Positions 34,983 through 44,971 are shown, numbered from the stretch's first letter. The stretch is 64,000 nt of DNA from Ornithinibacillus sp. 4-3 (GCF_040958695.1 NZ_CP162599.1:2886001-2950000), one strand, 5' to 3'. A program made the numbers and translations. Notes: generated by a model from the letters alone, not told the origin.

Positions 34983-36581
34983 TTATTTTTTAACTTTTGT
35001 ATTCCATGGAATTGGACCTTTAAAGACCTTGAATCCTTCTAAGTTTTTAGATGTTGCAATAATAACGCTCGTATGTCCAAACATAACATGTGGCACATAA
35101 TCATTCCACATATAATCTTGTAACTCTTCCCAATATGCAACTGCTTCATCTTGCTCTTCTGCTTGTCTTAATTTGCCAAGTAAATCATATACTTTCTCAT
35201 CCTCTACCCAGCCTGGATAGTCAGGAGTTAAATATAATAACTGAGAAGGTGTGGTAACATGTGTAAAGCTAACTGTTAATATATCCCACTCTCCCGGATC
35301 ATCCCTTTTTTCTACTAATGTTGGCCAATCGTAGATTTCTAGGTTGACATTCATTCCAATCTTTTCTAATTCTTCTTGGACAACAATTGCAGTGTTATAG
35401 TGGAAATCATAATCTCGTGTAGACATAATGGTTACTGTTTCTCCATCATATCCAGCTTCCTCTAATAATTTTTTCGCTTTTTCCGGATCTGCTTGATTAT
35501 ATGACTCTGACCCAGCATCACTGCTCCAAACTTTATGATTAACACTCATATAGCTTGGGTGTGTCACATAAAGGTCATCATAAGAATAACTTGCAAGAAG
35601 CACAGCATCCGAATCAATAGCCGTATTTACAGCCTGCCTAATTTTCTTATCCTGCATAATTCCATCTTTCTTATTGAAGAAAATATTTAATGTACTGTTG
35701 TCTGTATTCACATAACTTTCTAACTCATCATTATTCATTATTTGATCATAGTGATTGAAAGCAACTCTGTCAGCGATATCATATTCCCCTGTTTGCAACC
35801 CTGTTATTTTCGTTGTAGCATCTGGCACTATATCATAGTATAGATTTTCAATAAATACTTCCTTTTTACCAACTATTCCACTTGGCTCACTGTCCAATGA
35901 ATTGTAATCCTCATTTTTAACTAAATGTACATAAGAATCTTGTCTGATTTCATTGAACTTAAATGGACCTGTTCCAATATATTCTTGTATTCCATCAGCA
36001 GTCTCTTCATCAATCACTTCTTTAGGCATAATTGCTGGGAATTGCCCTGATGCTGCAAGCAAATCCAATGCATCAGATGCACGCTCATCTAAATTCATTT
36101 CAACTGTATAAGTATCGACAGCTTTAAATTCAGCACCTTTTAATAATGACTGAGCTCTTATCGATAGACCTAACCAACGATTCATCGATGCCTCAACATC
36201 CTCAGATGTCATTTCCTTTCCATTATGGAAGTTCACCCCTTGGCGTAAATGAAAAGTATACGTCAATCCATCATCACTAATATCATATGACTCTGCCAGC
36301 ATTGGCTGTGGTTCATAATTTTCATCTAAAGCAACCAATGTTTCAAAGAAGTTCCTTGCTATCTCTAAAGAATCGGCAACAGTTGTCATATGCGGATCTA
36401 AAGAATTTGGATTTGAACTAACTGCGATTCTAAGATCCGTATCATATTCATCCGGATTTCCTGCTTGATCATTATTTGAATTCTGTTGATCCTGCCCCTC
36501 ATTTCCTTCCTTATCTGAGCTACAACCTATTAAAGCAAAAGCTATCAAGATCATTAAAACAAAAGATATTCTTAATTTCAT
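34983..36581 (-). CDS. Peptide/nickel-type ABC transporter substrate-binding lipoprotein (family 5), copy 3
   Basis: 532 aa. Signal with lipobox LIGC (Cys20), Asn/Gln/Asp-rich linker to about 45, then the family-5 fold: NSLDPHMTTVADSLEIARNFFETLVALD, VNFHNGKEMTSEDVEASMNRW, EYIGTGPFKF. Close paralogue of the other three SBPs here. Its transcription starts from a consensus promoter (36646-36674) and continues into a NodB-fold hydrolase gene. No permease or ATPase gene accompanies it. Confidence 0.9.
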   Translation of the reverse strand: MKLRISFVLMILIAFALIGCSSDKEGNEGQDQQNSNNDQAGNPDEYDTDLRIAVSSNPNSLDPHMTTVADSLEIARNFFETLVALDENYEPQPMLAESYDISDDGLTYTFHLRQGVNFHNGKEMTSEDVEASMNRWLGLSIRAQSLLKGAEFKAVDTYTVEMNLDERASDALDLLAASGQFPAIMPKEVIDEETADGIQEYIGTGPFKFNEIRQDSYVHLVKNEDYNSLDSEPSGIVGKKEVFIENLYYDIVPDATTKITGLQTGEYDIADRVAFNHYDQIMNNDELESYVNTDNSTLNIFFNKKDGIMQDKKIRQAVNTAIDSDAVLLASYSYDDLYVTHPSYMSVNHKVWSSDAGSESYNQADPEKAKKLLEEAGYDGETVTIMSTRDYDFHYNTAIVVQEELEKIGMNVNLEIYDWPTLVEKRDDPGEWDILTVSFTHVTTPSQLLYLTPDYPGWVEDEKVYDLLGKLRQAEEQDEAVAYWEELQDYMWNDYVPHVMFGHTSVIIATSKNLEGFKVFKGPIPWNTKVKK

Positions 36582-36645
36582 ATGTAGATTCTCCTCATGT
36601 TGAATTTAAATTTCTTCGAGAAATTCATTCTGAATAGTTTCTTGT

Positions 36646-36674
36646 ATTATAATTTTCAGTTTTATTAATGTCAA
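36646..36674 (-). promoter_or_regulatory. Consensus sigma-A promoter of SBP copy 3
   Basis: Minus-strand TTGACA, 17-base spacer, TATAAT: a perfect match. The transcript would start near 36640. A palindrome AATTTCT-tcg-AGAAATT (36609-36625) lies just downstream and could be an operator. Confidence 0.8.
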
Positions 36675-36836
36675 TAAATAGAATTGACTGGGGATTTAAG
36701 ATTATAGGCGTGGGAAAGTGTTCTAACCTATAAGAAATAATAATGTTACCGCAAGTATTAGAAATTACTGATGCAGCCTGTATACTCTTCTATTAATGAG
36801 AGCGTAGGTCTTATCAGCACCTACGCCTAGGATCAT

Positions 36837-38621
36837 TTATTTTATATTACGATTTAAAAATTCAATTATTCTTAAATCCATTGCCGTCTGATTATCCAGA
36901 TTTTCAATAAAATGTCCTTCATTATCGAATGTCACATATTCTACTTCTTGTCCACGTGACTTCATTGAGGCAACTAACTGTTCTGATTCACTTATTGGAA
37001 CACGTGTATCATTTTCGCCATGAAAGATTAATAATGGTACTTTTATTTTATCTGAACGATTTAGTGGGGAAAATTCCTTAAAGAAATTTGCATTATTCGC
37101 TATTGTACCATATTCACTTTCTCTTATTCTTCGACGCCAAGCTCCAGTATTGGTTAAGAAGGTTGTAAAATCAGAAATCCCCACAAAATCTACTCCACCA
37201 GCCCATATATCCGGAAAATGTGTTAATGCTGACAAAGTCATTAAGCCACCATAGCTGTGTCCCATAATAAATATATTTTTGACATCTACTTGGTGAGTTT
37301 GGACAAGATGACCAGCAAGACATGCCAAATCTCTTACAGGATCTAACCTTTTTTCTACATCATCTAGTTCTGTAAATTTCCGTCCATAACCTTTGCTTCC
37401 ACGAATGTTCGGAGCTGCTACTAGATATCCCTGACTTGCTAGAGATTGAATAAGTGGAAGTGCTTCCGTTTTATATTGACTTTCTGGCCCGCCATGAACA
37501 TAAATCAACGCTGGCTTATTTTTTAATGTGCCTTTTTCATAAGTAAAATAAGGTATCTCTATATTATCAAATGAAGAAAAAGTATAATGCTCTGGTTCTA
37601 TCCAAGCATCTTTTCGTTCCACAGACTCCCCTAAGAAAGTCTGTCTTTCTAATTGTTTACTGGAGACGGAATATTTCCAAATATCACCTGGTAGCTTAGG
37701 TGTATTTAACGCAAAAATAAACTCCGTTTGATTAAGCCATGAAATAGAACTAATCACTCCATTTGAAACCTCTGGAATTTCTGTTAACTCTTTTGATGCA
37801 ATATCATATAAATATAACTTAGAACGCGCATTCTCATTGACTGTTAAAGCTATTAGCTCTTCATGAACAGATAATGCAAATTCTTCAATATCCCACTTCT
37901 CCCAATGTACAAGCTTTACCAGCTTGTCTGGAGCATCCAATGAAAACCAATTTAAAGTTAAAGTATCTGCATCTGAATCAGTTAACACATAACCGCTTTT
38001 GCAGTCATTTGTTATTTGAATAGATGCGTAACGGCGAATATTTTCTTTTCCTATTTTGGTTAGACTTTTTGTTTTTAAATGGAGGATATATAGAGATCTA
38101 TCAAAATTTGTCTCTTCTAAGCTAATTAATATATTTTCTTGATCTATCCATTGCAAAGGAATACAGTTTCCATCAAATTGAAAAATCTCTGTCATTTCTT
38201 TCGTTACAATGTCGAAAACATACACATCAAAATATCCTAAATTTCTTCGATTGCTTGAAAAAGTTATTTTCGTACCATCCTTAGACCATCCACCAATATA
38301 ATGAAAATATTCAGGAGCGTCAACCAATGGTTCCATTTGCTGCTCTTCTTTGTTAATGAAGTAGATTTGTTGTTTCTCATTCCCATTATAGTCCACTCCT
38401 ACTATTGTTTGTTCTCCAGTTGAAGAATGGAAATGGCTTAAAATATTTCCTTCTACTGCCGTTAATAATTCAGGCTCTTTTTCTTGATTCACTGTCCATA
38501 CTTGTGGCATACCATTTAGCTTTGAAATAAAAGTAAATGTATTTTTAGTTGGAACTACTCGTGGGTTGTAAGCAGACTTTAATGGATAATATTCTATGAA
38601 TTTCATTGTTTTTTCTGGCAT
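36837..38621 (-). CDS. S9-family prolyl-oligopeptidase-like serine peptidase
   Basis: 594 aa, no signal peptide. Residues 1-340 form a beta-propeller with repeated SWSKDGTKITFSSNRR-like blades. The C-terminal alpha/beta-hydrolase (about 345-594) has nucleophile Ser in GHSYGGLM, Asp in HGENDTRVP and His in NEGHFIE. Such enzymes cut short peptides, often acyl-peptides or prolyl peptides. It is 38 bases downstream of SBP copy 4, so imported oligopeptides are the probable substrate. A GCGTAGGT/ACCTACGC hairpin without T-run lies just after the stop (about 36799-36827). Confidence 0.9.
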   Translation of the reverse strand: MPEKTMKFIEYYPLKSAYNPRVVPTKNTFTFISKLNGMPQVWTVNQEKEPELLTAVEGNILSHFHSSTGEQTIVGVDYNGNEKQQIYFINKEEQQMEPLVDAPEYFHYIGGWSKDGTKITFSSNRRNLGYFDVYVFDIVTKEMTEIFQFDGNCIPLQWIDQENILISLEETNFDRSLYILHLKTKSLTKIGKENIRRYASIQITNDCKSGYVLTDSDADTLTLNWFSLDAPDKLVKLVHWEKWDIEEFALSVHEELIALTVNENARSKLYLYDIASKELTEIPEVSNGVISSISWLNQTEFIFALNTPKLPGDIWKYSVSSKQLERQTFLGESVERKDAWIEPEHYTFSSFDNIEIPYFTYEKGTLKNKPALIYVHGGPESQYKTEALPLIQSLASQGYLVAAPNIRGSKGYGRKFTELDDVEKRLDPVRDLACLAGHLVQTHQVDVKNIFIMGHSYGGLMTLSALTHFPDIWAGGVDFVGISDFTTFLTNTGAWRRRIRESEYGTIANNANFFKEFSPLNRSDKIKVPLLIFHGENDTRVPISESEQLVASMKSRGQEVEYVTFDNEGHFIENLDNQTAMDLRIIEFLNRNIK

Positions 38622-38659
38622 ATGTCTCCACCTTTTTTAATTGTTTAATAGCATATTAT

Positions 38660-40207
38660 TTATTTGGTTAAGGTAACATTCCATGGATTAATTCCTCCAT
38701 GAAACAACTCCATACTTTCAACATGATGTGATGTGGCAATAATGCCATTAGAATGCCCTGCTAAACTAAGTGGTAAGTACTCTTCCCATAAAAATTCTTG
38801 CAATTCATTCCATAATTCTTTAGAATTTTGTGCATCTTTTTCAAGTCCTATTTCATTCATAAGTTCTGTTATTTTAGGGTCATCTGTCCATCCAGCATAA
38901 TCAGGTGATAATGGTAAAAGCTGAAGTGGCGTTGGAAAATAAGTATTACTTTGTATATGAATATCCCATAATGCAGGATCATTTCTACGGTCTAATAGGG
39001 TAGCCCAGTCATAAATTTCTAATTCCACATTCATTCCGAGTTTCTCCAACTGCTCTTTCACAACGACAGCTGTATTGTAGTGAAAAATATATTCTCTGGA
39101 TGTCATCAATTTTACTGTCTCACCATCATAATCAAGTTCATCTAACATGGTTTTAGCCTTATCTAAATTTGCTTGATTATAAAATTCTTCTCCTGCTGTA
39201 CTATTCCAAGTCGCATTATCTGGACTCATATACCCTGGATGTAATTCGTACAAATCTTCAACAAAACTTGCTTTCATAATTTCATCCATGTCAAATGCCG
39301 TGTTGATGGCACGTCGCATTTCTGGATCTGATGCAATCCCTTCTTTTTTATTGTAAATAATCAAGATAGAAGAGCCTGGATGAGTGTGGGTTTCTACATT
39401 CTCTGTACCTTTTAATCGCTCATATTCATCACTTGGAATTTGAATGGCGATATCATATTCACCTGTTTCAACTCCTGCTACACGTGTTGAAGAGTCTGTG
39501 GTAATAAGATAAGTTATCTCTTGAATAGAAGCTTTTTTGTTTCCTGATAAACCACTCGATTCAGAATCTAGATTTTGGTAATCATCAAATTTTACAAGCT
39601 TAATATATTGATCCTGTTTCCATTCTTCAAATGCATATGGCCCAGTTCCAATATACTCTGTAATCACATCACTCCCTGAATTTTGCACTATTTCCTCAGG
39701 CATAATAGCAGCATTCTGGATATTTGATGCCATAATATGTAATGCTTTAGCCATCCTATCTTCTAAGTTCAAAACAACAGTAAATTCATCCTTGGCTTCA
39801 AAATTAGCTTCTCCCAATAACTTCGCTGGATTAGCTACTTCTAACCACCTATTCATCGAAGCAACGACATCAGATGACGTCATTTCTTCACCATTATGAA
39901 ATTTTACACCTTCTCTTAATTTAAAGGTGTACGTTTTACCATCTTCACTTTCATCTATAGATTCTGCTAGCATGGGAACAGGTTCAAATTCAGCATTTAA
40001 TGCAACCAATGTTTCAAAAATATTCCTAGTAACAAATTCTGAAACAACTGTTGACGAAATTTGTGGATCTAAAGATTCTGGCTGTGCATTAAGGGAAATT
40101 TTTAACTCACTATCCGGGTCATCAGAGGAAGTTTTAGAGTTACACCCAATTAAGGTAACTATTAGAAACACCATTAATATAGCAAAAGATACTTGTTTAA
40201 AATTCAT
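38660..40207 (-). CDS. Peptide/nickel-type ABC transporter substrate-binding lipoprotein (family 5), copy 4
   Basis: 515 aa. Lipobox LIGC (Cys22) with only a short linker, then ESLDPQISSTVVSEFVTRNIFETLVAL, VKFHNGEEMTSSDVVASMNRW and EYIGTGPYAFEEW. Closest in pattern to copies 2 and 3. GGAGG precedes ATG. First gene of a two-gene unit with the S9 peptidase; upstream lies a divergent-type regulator gene transcribed in the same direction. Confidence 0.9.
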   Translation of the reverse strand: MNFKQVSFAILMVFLIVTLIGCNSKTSSDDPDSELKISLNAQPESLDPQISSTVVSEFVTRNIFETLVALNAEFEPVPMLAESIDESEDGKTYTFKLREGVKFHNGEEMTSSDVVASMNRWLEVANPAKLLGEANFEAKDEFTVVLNLEDRMAKALHIMASNIQNAAIMPEEIVQNSGSDVITEYIGTGPYAFEEWKQDQYIKLVKFDDYQNLDSESSGLSGNKKASIQEITYLITTDSSTRVAGVETGEYDIAIQIPSDEYERLKGTENVETHTHPGSSILIIYNKKEGIASDPEMRRAINTAFDMDEIMKASFVEDLYELHPGYMSPDNATWNSTAGEEFYNQANLDKAKTMLDELDYDGETVKLMTSREYIFHYNTAVVVKEQLEKLGMNVELEIYDWATLLDRRNDPALWDIHIQSNTYFPTPLQLLPLSPDYAGWTDDPKITELMNEIGLEKDAQNSKELWNELQEFLWEEYLPLSLAGHSNGIIATSHHVESMELFHGGINPWNVTLTK

Positions 40208-40353
40208 TAGTTTACCTCCGTCATTAAAATTTATTTCTGTTTATATAAATTTTTTTGTGGAACAATAAAACTAATTATTTATCAAGGTTACATTTTAACA
40301 ATGAACAATTGCTTTTGATCATATACTAATAAGGTGGTACTTACTTTAAAAAA

Positions 40354-41655
40354 CTAGATTTGTTTAATTCTATAGATTTGTCGGGGACGTCCTCTTGTTT
40401 GCGGAGATTCTTTTCCAATCACTTCAATCAGATCTTGTTCAACCAAACTATTTAATATCCTTCTAGCATTTCTCTCCGTCATTTTTAACCATAATGCTAT
40501 ATCATTCGCAGTGATTGAAAGATTCCCTAAATTTTTTTGAACAGAGACAATTCGATTAAACGTTGTTATGGCTACACCAGCTTTTTTCAATTTCTCACTT
40601 ACTTCTTTATTCTCTGTCCTAAAACCATAGCTAATACTTTCCTTTTCTGTTAATGGACCTTCTATATTTCCCGTATCAGTCACTAGAAATATAGATTTAT
40701 CACCATAATTTTGCGCATGAAGCAGAGCTAGCCTTGCATTTTCTTCAGCACTTAAAGTCGTCTCTCCATAACCAATTCCTATATGTGCGGGCCTATCTGT
40801 AAGCAATAAAATGTTCTCCATTAAAACATTCATTTGACCTAGATTACTTTGAAGTGCTCCCCTAGTAGAGAAAATAATAAATTCACCCATACCAATTGAA
40901 ATAAAAGAGCCAGTTATATTTTCTGTGAAATTTAATACAGCTTTCTGTAACTGTAAATTTAATCTATTCATTTCATATGTTAAAGGGAAATTTTCAGTAA
41001 CACTACAGCCAATACCTATCTTTATAAGCAAAACTGCTAGCTGAGAGTTTTTAAAATACATTGTCTCCCACTGTTGAATGGCTGTATTTAGTGCATAACG
41101 AATATTTTCGTTTGTTGATTTAAGCCAATAAGCAGGAATCCCCAACTTTGTTAAATTTTCATATACAGATCGCAAACCAGTAATACAAGCATCTACTTTT
41201 TTACTTTTATGTAATTCATAGTGGAACTGTACTAAATCATCACTATGCCTATCCCATGTTCTGCCAAATATGTGAAGTTGCTCATGATTTATACTGAGGT
41301 CTGTATATGCTTCATAAACTTCATTTTCTAAAAGCGTATCAATACTAATTTTTTCGAGATTTTTGTTCTCTTTATAAAACATCTCAAGCAAAATCTTATG
41401 CAAAGACGCCCCATCTAACTTAGGATAAAAAGATTGCCGATTTAATGGATGCTTGGTCGCAAGTTTATAGGGAATAATCCCTGTAAAAAACCAAATATCG
41501 ACTAAATGCTGATTATTTTGTGTGATTTTATAGGTTTCTTTTTCATGATTATAAGCTAGTGGAACAATAGTTAATTTGTCCTGAAATTCCTCAGCAATTT
41601 TACTCATTAAATTAATTGAATCTGCAGGTCCAATAACTCCAACTCTTACTTTCAT
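40354..41655 (-). CDS. Winged-helix regulator with degenerate cyclase/GGDEF-like middle domain
   Basis: 433 aa. N-terminal part (1-190) starts with an alpha/beta sensor-like strand MKVRVGVIGPADSI. The middle (about 200-340) has FISIGMGEFIIFS and GIGYGETTLSAEENARLALLHAQNYGDKSIFLV, the layout of a degenerate GGDEF or nucleotide-cyclase fold without the full GGDEF motif. The C-terminal 70 residues form a winged helix (ITANDIALWLKMTERNARRILNSLVEQDLIEV, ending GRPRQIYRI). ATG 41655 is 5 bases after GGAGG; starts at 41658 and 41676 are less likely. Probably controls SBP copy 4 and the S9 peptidase. Confidence 0.72.
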   Translation of the reverse strand: MKVRVGVIGPADSINLMSKIAEEFQDKLTIVPLAYNHEKETYKITQNNQHLVDIWFFTGIIPYKLATKHPLNRQSFYPKLDGASLHKILLEMFYKENKNLEKISIDTLLENEVYEAYTDLSINHEQLHIFGRTWDRHSDDLVQFHYELHKSKKVDACITGLRSVYENLTKLGIPAYWLKSTNENIRYALNTAIQQWETMYFKNSQLAVLLIKIGIGCSVTENFPLTYEMNRLNLQLQKAVLNFTENITGSFISIGMGEFIIFSTRGALQSNLGQMNVLMENILLLTDRPAHIGIGYGETTLSAEENARLALLHAQNYGDKSIFLVTDTGNIEGPLTEKESISYGFRTENKEVSEKLKKAGVAITTFNRIVSVQKNLGNLSITANDIALWLKMTERNARRILNSLVEQDLIEVIGKESPQTRGRPRQIYRIKQI

Positions 41656-41907
41656 CATGTCCTCCAATCTACGCATTTTTCTAATTCCCTATCCTACATT
41701 TCTTTATTTATAGCGACATATTTTTTCCTCCCTTTATATATTTCATTTTCATTATGGACATTGTCCTTAAATGTTCCTTATATTATAGATAAAGTTAAAA
41801 TTATTGTCAATATATGGAATTTACTGATATTTATTAGGTTATCAATGGGGAATATTCTTAATTACATTATCTATAAACTCTGTAAGACTTTACTAGAGAA
41901 ACAAAAA

Positions 41908-41954
41908 AACTCCCCAATAAGTAAACATGGAACTTGTTTACTTATTGGGGAGTT
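41908..41954 (-). terminator. Strong terminator after pgcA
   Basis: A perfect 20-bp stem with 7-base loop, followed on the minus strand by TTTTTTT. The rest of the 302-base gap (41677-41978) holds the regulator promoter and no gene. Confidence 0.92.
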
Positions 41955-41978
41955 TAGTATCTCAAACACCCTAACTCT

Positions 41979-43685
41979 CTACCCAAACCTGTCTAGCACA
42001 GCTTCTTTCATCTGTTTTAACTTCTCTATTGCTACGTCCCTCTCCGAATCCACTACACCAATATAAAACTTACATTTTGGCTCTGTTCCAGAAGGACGTA
42101 CAGTGATCCAAGTGCCGTCTGCTAGAATAAATTTAATTACATTTTCTTTTGGTAAGGTTAATGCTTCCTCTGTGCCATCTGCTAAGATAGCTCTTCCTAT
42201 TAAATAGTCTTCCGTGCGAATTACAGAGATGTCACCAAATTCCGTTGGCACATTAGCACGGACCCCTTCTAATAAAACTATCATTTTTTCTTGACCATCT
42301 TTACCTTCGAATGTTTCTGAAAGTAATGCTTCTTGATGGTAACCGAATTGTTCATATAATTCTTCTAAACGATCTAATAGTGTGCGCCCATCTTCAGCAT
42401 AGGTTGCGGCCATTTCAGCAACTTTTAATGCTACTTGTACAGCATCCTTATCACGAGCAAAGGGGTCAATCAAATATCCATAGCTCTCTTCATATCCAAA
42501 TAAGTATGTATGTGAGCTAGATTCTTCATATTGAGCAATCTTCTCAGCAATATATTTAAAGCCTGTTAATGTATTTTCCGTTTCTACATTATAGTGAGAA
42601 GCAATTTTTTCTCCAAATTCAGATGTCACAATGGTTTTTACTACAATACCATTATCAGGTAATGTTTTTTGTGCTTGCTTTGTTGCTAATAAATAATCTA
42701 TTAATAATGCGCCTAGTTGATTTCCTGTTAATAATTCATAAGTGCTTCCATTCCAAACTGCTACACCTAAGCGATCAGCATCTGGATCTGTCGCAAGTAA
42801 TAAATTTGCTCCAACTTTTTCCCCAAGTTCAATCGCTTTCGAAAAGGCAGCTGCTTCTTCTGGATTTGGATATGGCGCTGTTGGGAAGTCTCCGTCTGGT
42901 ACTGCTTGCTCTTCCACAATAGAAACTTCTGTAAACCCAAATTGACGTAAGCCTTCTTCGACTGGTACGATTCCAGCCCCATGCAATGGTGTATAGACTA
43001 ATTTCATGTCGTAGGATGCAGATGGATCGGATTTTAATGTTAATAGTTGCTTCATGTATGCTTTATCTAAATCATCAGCTAGCCATGTGAATAAGCCTTG
43101 AGCTTCTAAATCTGTCAGTTCTGCTACTTCAATAGCGAATAAATCAGATACATCCTGCATATGTGCCACAATTTCATTCGCAAATTGAGGAGTTAATTGT
43201 GCACCATCTTCCCCGTATACTTTAAAGCCATTATATTGTTTCGGATTATGGCTTGCGGTAATCATTGCTCCAGCATAAGCATTCAGTTCACGCACAGTAA
43301 AGCTTAATTGTGGGGTTGGGCGTGACTCCTTGTACACATAAGATTGAATTCCATGTGCTCCAAGAACCCTTGCAGTCTCACAGGCAAATTCGAAAGAAAA
43401 ATGACGTGTATCATAGGCTAATGCAACACCACGTTTCTTCGCTTCGTTACCATTTGCGATAATATAGCGTGCAAGCCCTTCAGCAACATGACGAATGGTA
43501 TAAATGTTCATTCTATTTGTTCCCGCCCCAAGAATACCCCGCATGCCACCTGTACCAAAAGATAGAGATTGATAGAAACGTTCTGTTATCTCTCCTTCAA
43601 TATTTGCAATGGCTGCTAAATCATTTGCTAAGTGATTTGGTAAATCTTGTTTAATCCATTCTTCATATAATTGCTGTACACTCAT
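41979..43685 (-). CDS. pgcA: Alpha-phosphoglucomutase PgcA
   Basis: 568-aa phosphohexomutase that interconverts glucose-6-phosphate and glucose-1-phosphate, feeding UDP-glucose synthesis. Substrate-binding FGTGGMRGILGAGTNRMN (about 43-60), phospho-Ser145 in MITASHNPKQYNG, metal loop DPDADRLGV (about 300), sugar loop GYEESYGY and phosphate loop RPSGTEPKCKFY (about 535). AAGGAGGGAG precedes ATG. It overlaps pgi by 4 bases and ends the polysaccharide locus with a strong terminator. Confidence 0.94.
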   Translation of the reverse strand: MSVQQLYEEWIKQDLPNHLANDLAAIANIEGEITERFYQSLSFGTGGMRGILGAGTNRMNIYTIRHVAEGLARYIIANGNEAKKRGVALAYDTRHFSFEFACETARVLGAHGIQSYVYKESRPTPQLSFTVRELNAYAGAMITASHNPKQYNGFKVYGEDGAQLTPQFANEIVAHMQDVSDLFAIEVAELTDLEAQGLFTWLADDLDKAYMKQLLTLKSDPSASYDMKLVYTPLHGAGIVPVEEGLRQFGFTEVSIVEEQAVPDGDFPTAPYPNPEEAAAFSKAIELGEKVGANLLLATDPDADRLGVAVWNGSTYELLTGNQLGALLIDYLLATKQAQKTLPDNGIVVKTIVTSEFGEKIASHYNVETENTLTGFKYIAEKIAQYEESSSHTYLFGYEESYGYLIDPFARDKDAVQVALKVAEMAATYAEDGRTLLDRLEELYEQFGYHQEALLSETFEGKDGQEKMIVLLEGVRANVPTEFGDISVIRTEDYLIGRAILADGTEEALTLPKENVIKFILADGTWITVRPSGTEPKCKFYIGVVDSERDVAIEKLKQMKEAVLDRFG

Positions 43686-44971
43686 TTTACTCCCTCCTTT
43701 TCTTCCTGTAACAATTCAAGCATCTTGCGTTTATATGCTTCTACACCTGGTTGATCAAATGGGTCTACCTCAAGTAAACATGCACTCATCGCACAGGCTT
43801 TCATAAAGAAGTAGATTAGATACCCAAGATGATAAGCATCCAACTTTGGCAGTTCTAATTGAATAACAGGTACTTCACCTTCTGCGTGTGCAAGTGCTGT
43901 ACCTTGTTTGGAAATAGCATTAATTTCATTAAATGTACGACTCGTCAAATAATTGAGCCCGTCCTCATTACGTTCATCAAACGGAACCTGCATATCTCCT
44001 TCAATCTCATGAAAATGTAGTAATGTTTCAAATAAGATACGCCTACCATCTTGAATATACTGTCCAATTGCATGCAAATCTGTAGAAAAACTAACTGTTG
44101 AAGGAAAAAGTCCTTTGCGATCCTTTCCTTCACTTTCTCCAAATAATTGTTTCCACCATTCATGAAACTTGCTTAATCCTGGCTCAAATGATGCAAGCAA
44201 TTCATTTGTATATCCTTGAGCAAATAATATATGTCGCATTACCGCATATTGATAGGCATCATTGTAAATTAACTCTGGTTCAGCTAATTCTGTAGCAGCT
44301 CGTTTTGCCCCATCCATTAATTCTATAATATCTATTCCAGCCACAGCAACTGGCAGTAATCCAACTGGAGTTAAGACAGAATAACGCCCACCTACATTAT
44401 CAGGAATCGCAAATTGACGATAGCCAGCCTGATCTGCAATATTTTTTAATATTCCCTTTTCAGCATCTGTTGTAACAATAATTCGCTCTGCTGCTTTATC
44501 ACCATATCTTTCTTCCATGTATAAGCGCATCACTCGAAAGGCAAGTGCCGGTTCCATCGTTCCACCAGATTTAGAAATTACATTTACATATACTTGTTTA
44601 CTATCTAAATAAGCAAGAAGTTCTCTGATATAAGCCCCACTCATATTTAATCCAACATAGACTACTTCAATACCATTTTTATGTAAACCAAAATAAGGCG
44701 TCAGCGCTTCCTGAATAGCACGTGCACCTAAAAAGGAACCTCCCACACCAATTACGACTAGCACATCCGCGCAAGCCTTTATCTCATTTGCTACATAATT
44801 AATAGATTTTAATAGCTCTTTATTATCCTCAAGTGGAGAATCCACCCAACCAGTAGCATAATAGTTTGGTAAATTATCATGCACTTCTCTCACTCTCGAT
44901 TGAAAAGCTAATATACTTTGTTCATCTAATGAACAATTTAGCATTGTTGTTTTCAAAATTTCCTTTGTCAC
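43682..44971 (-). CDS. pgi: Glucose-6-phosphate isomerase
   Basis: 429 aa. SIS-type isomerase: VVIGVGGSFLGARAIQEAL (about 70-88), ISKSGGTMEPALAFR (about 133) and DNVGGRYSVLTPVGLLP (about 190) with catalytic Arg, plus Glu in LFGESEGKD. It converts glucose-6-P and fructose-6-P. Slightly shorter than the usual 450 aa; the start is GTG 44971 after CGAGG. Placed next to pgcA and galU, it links central sugar phosphates to polysaccharide precursors. Confidence 0.94.
   Translation of the reverse strand: MTKEILKTTMLNCSLDEQSILAFQSRVREVHDNLPNYYATGWVDSPLEDNKELLKSINYVANEIKACADVLVVIGVGGSFLGARAIQEALTPYFGLHKNGIEVVYVGLNMSGAYIRELLAYLDSKQVYVNVISKSGGTMEPALAFRVMRLYMEERYGDKAAERIIVTTDAEKGILKNIADQAGYRQFAIPDNVGGRYSVLTPVGLLPVAVAGIDIIELMDGAKRAATELAEPELIYNDAYQYAVMRHILFAQGYTNELLASFEPGLSKFHEWWKQLFGESEGKDRKGLFPSTVSFSTDLHAIGQYIQDGRRILFETLLHFHEIEGDMQVPFDERNEDGLNYLTSRTFNEINAISKQGTALAHAEGEVPVIQLELPKLDAYHLGYLIYFFMKACAMSACLLEVDPFDQPGVEAYKRKMLELLQEEKEGVK

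Noticed and set aside
42569..42922. 117-codon frame opposite pgcA
   Set aside because: Antisense shadow of a clear, fully conserved gene; composition is Leu/Gln-rich as expected from the complementary frame.
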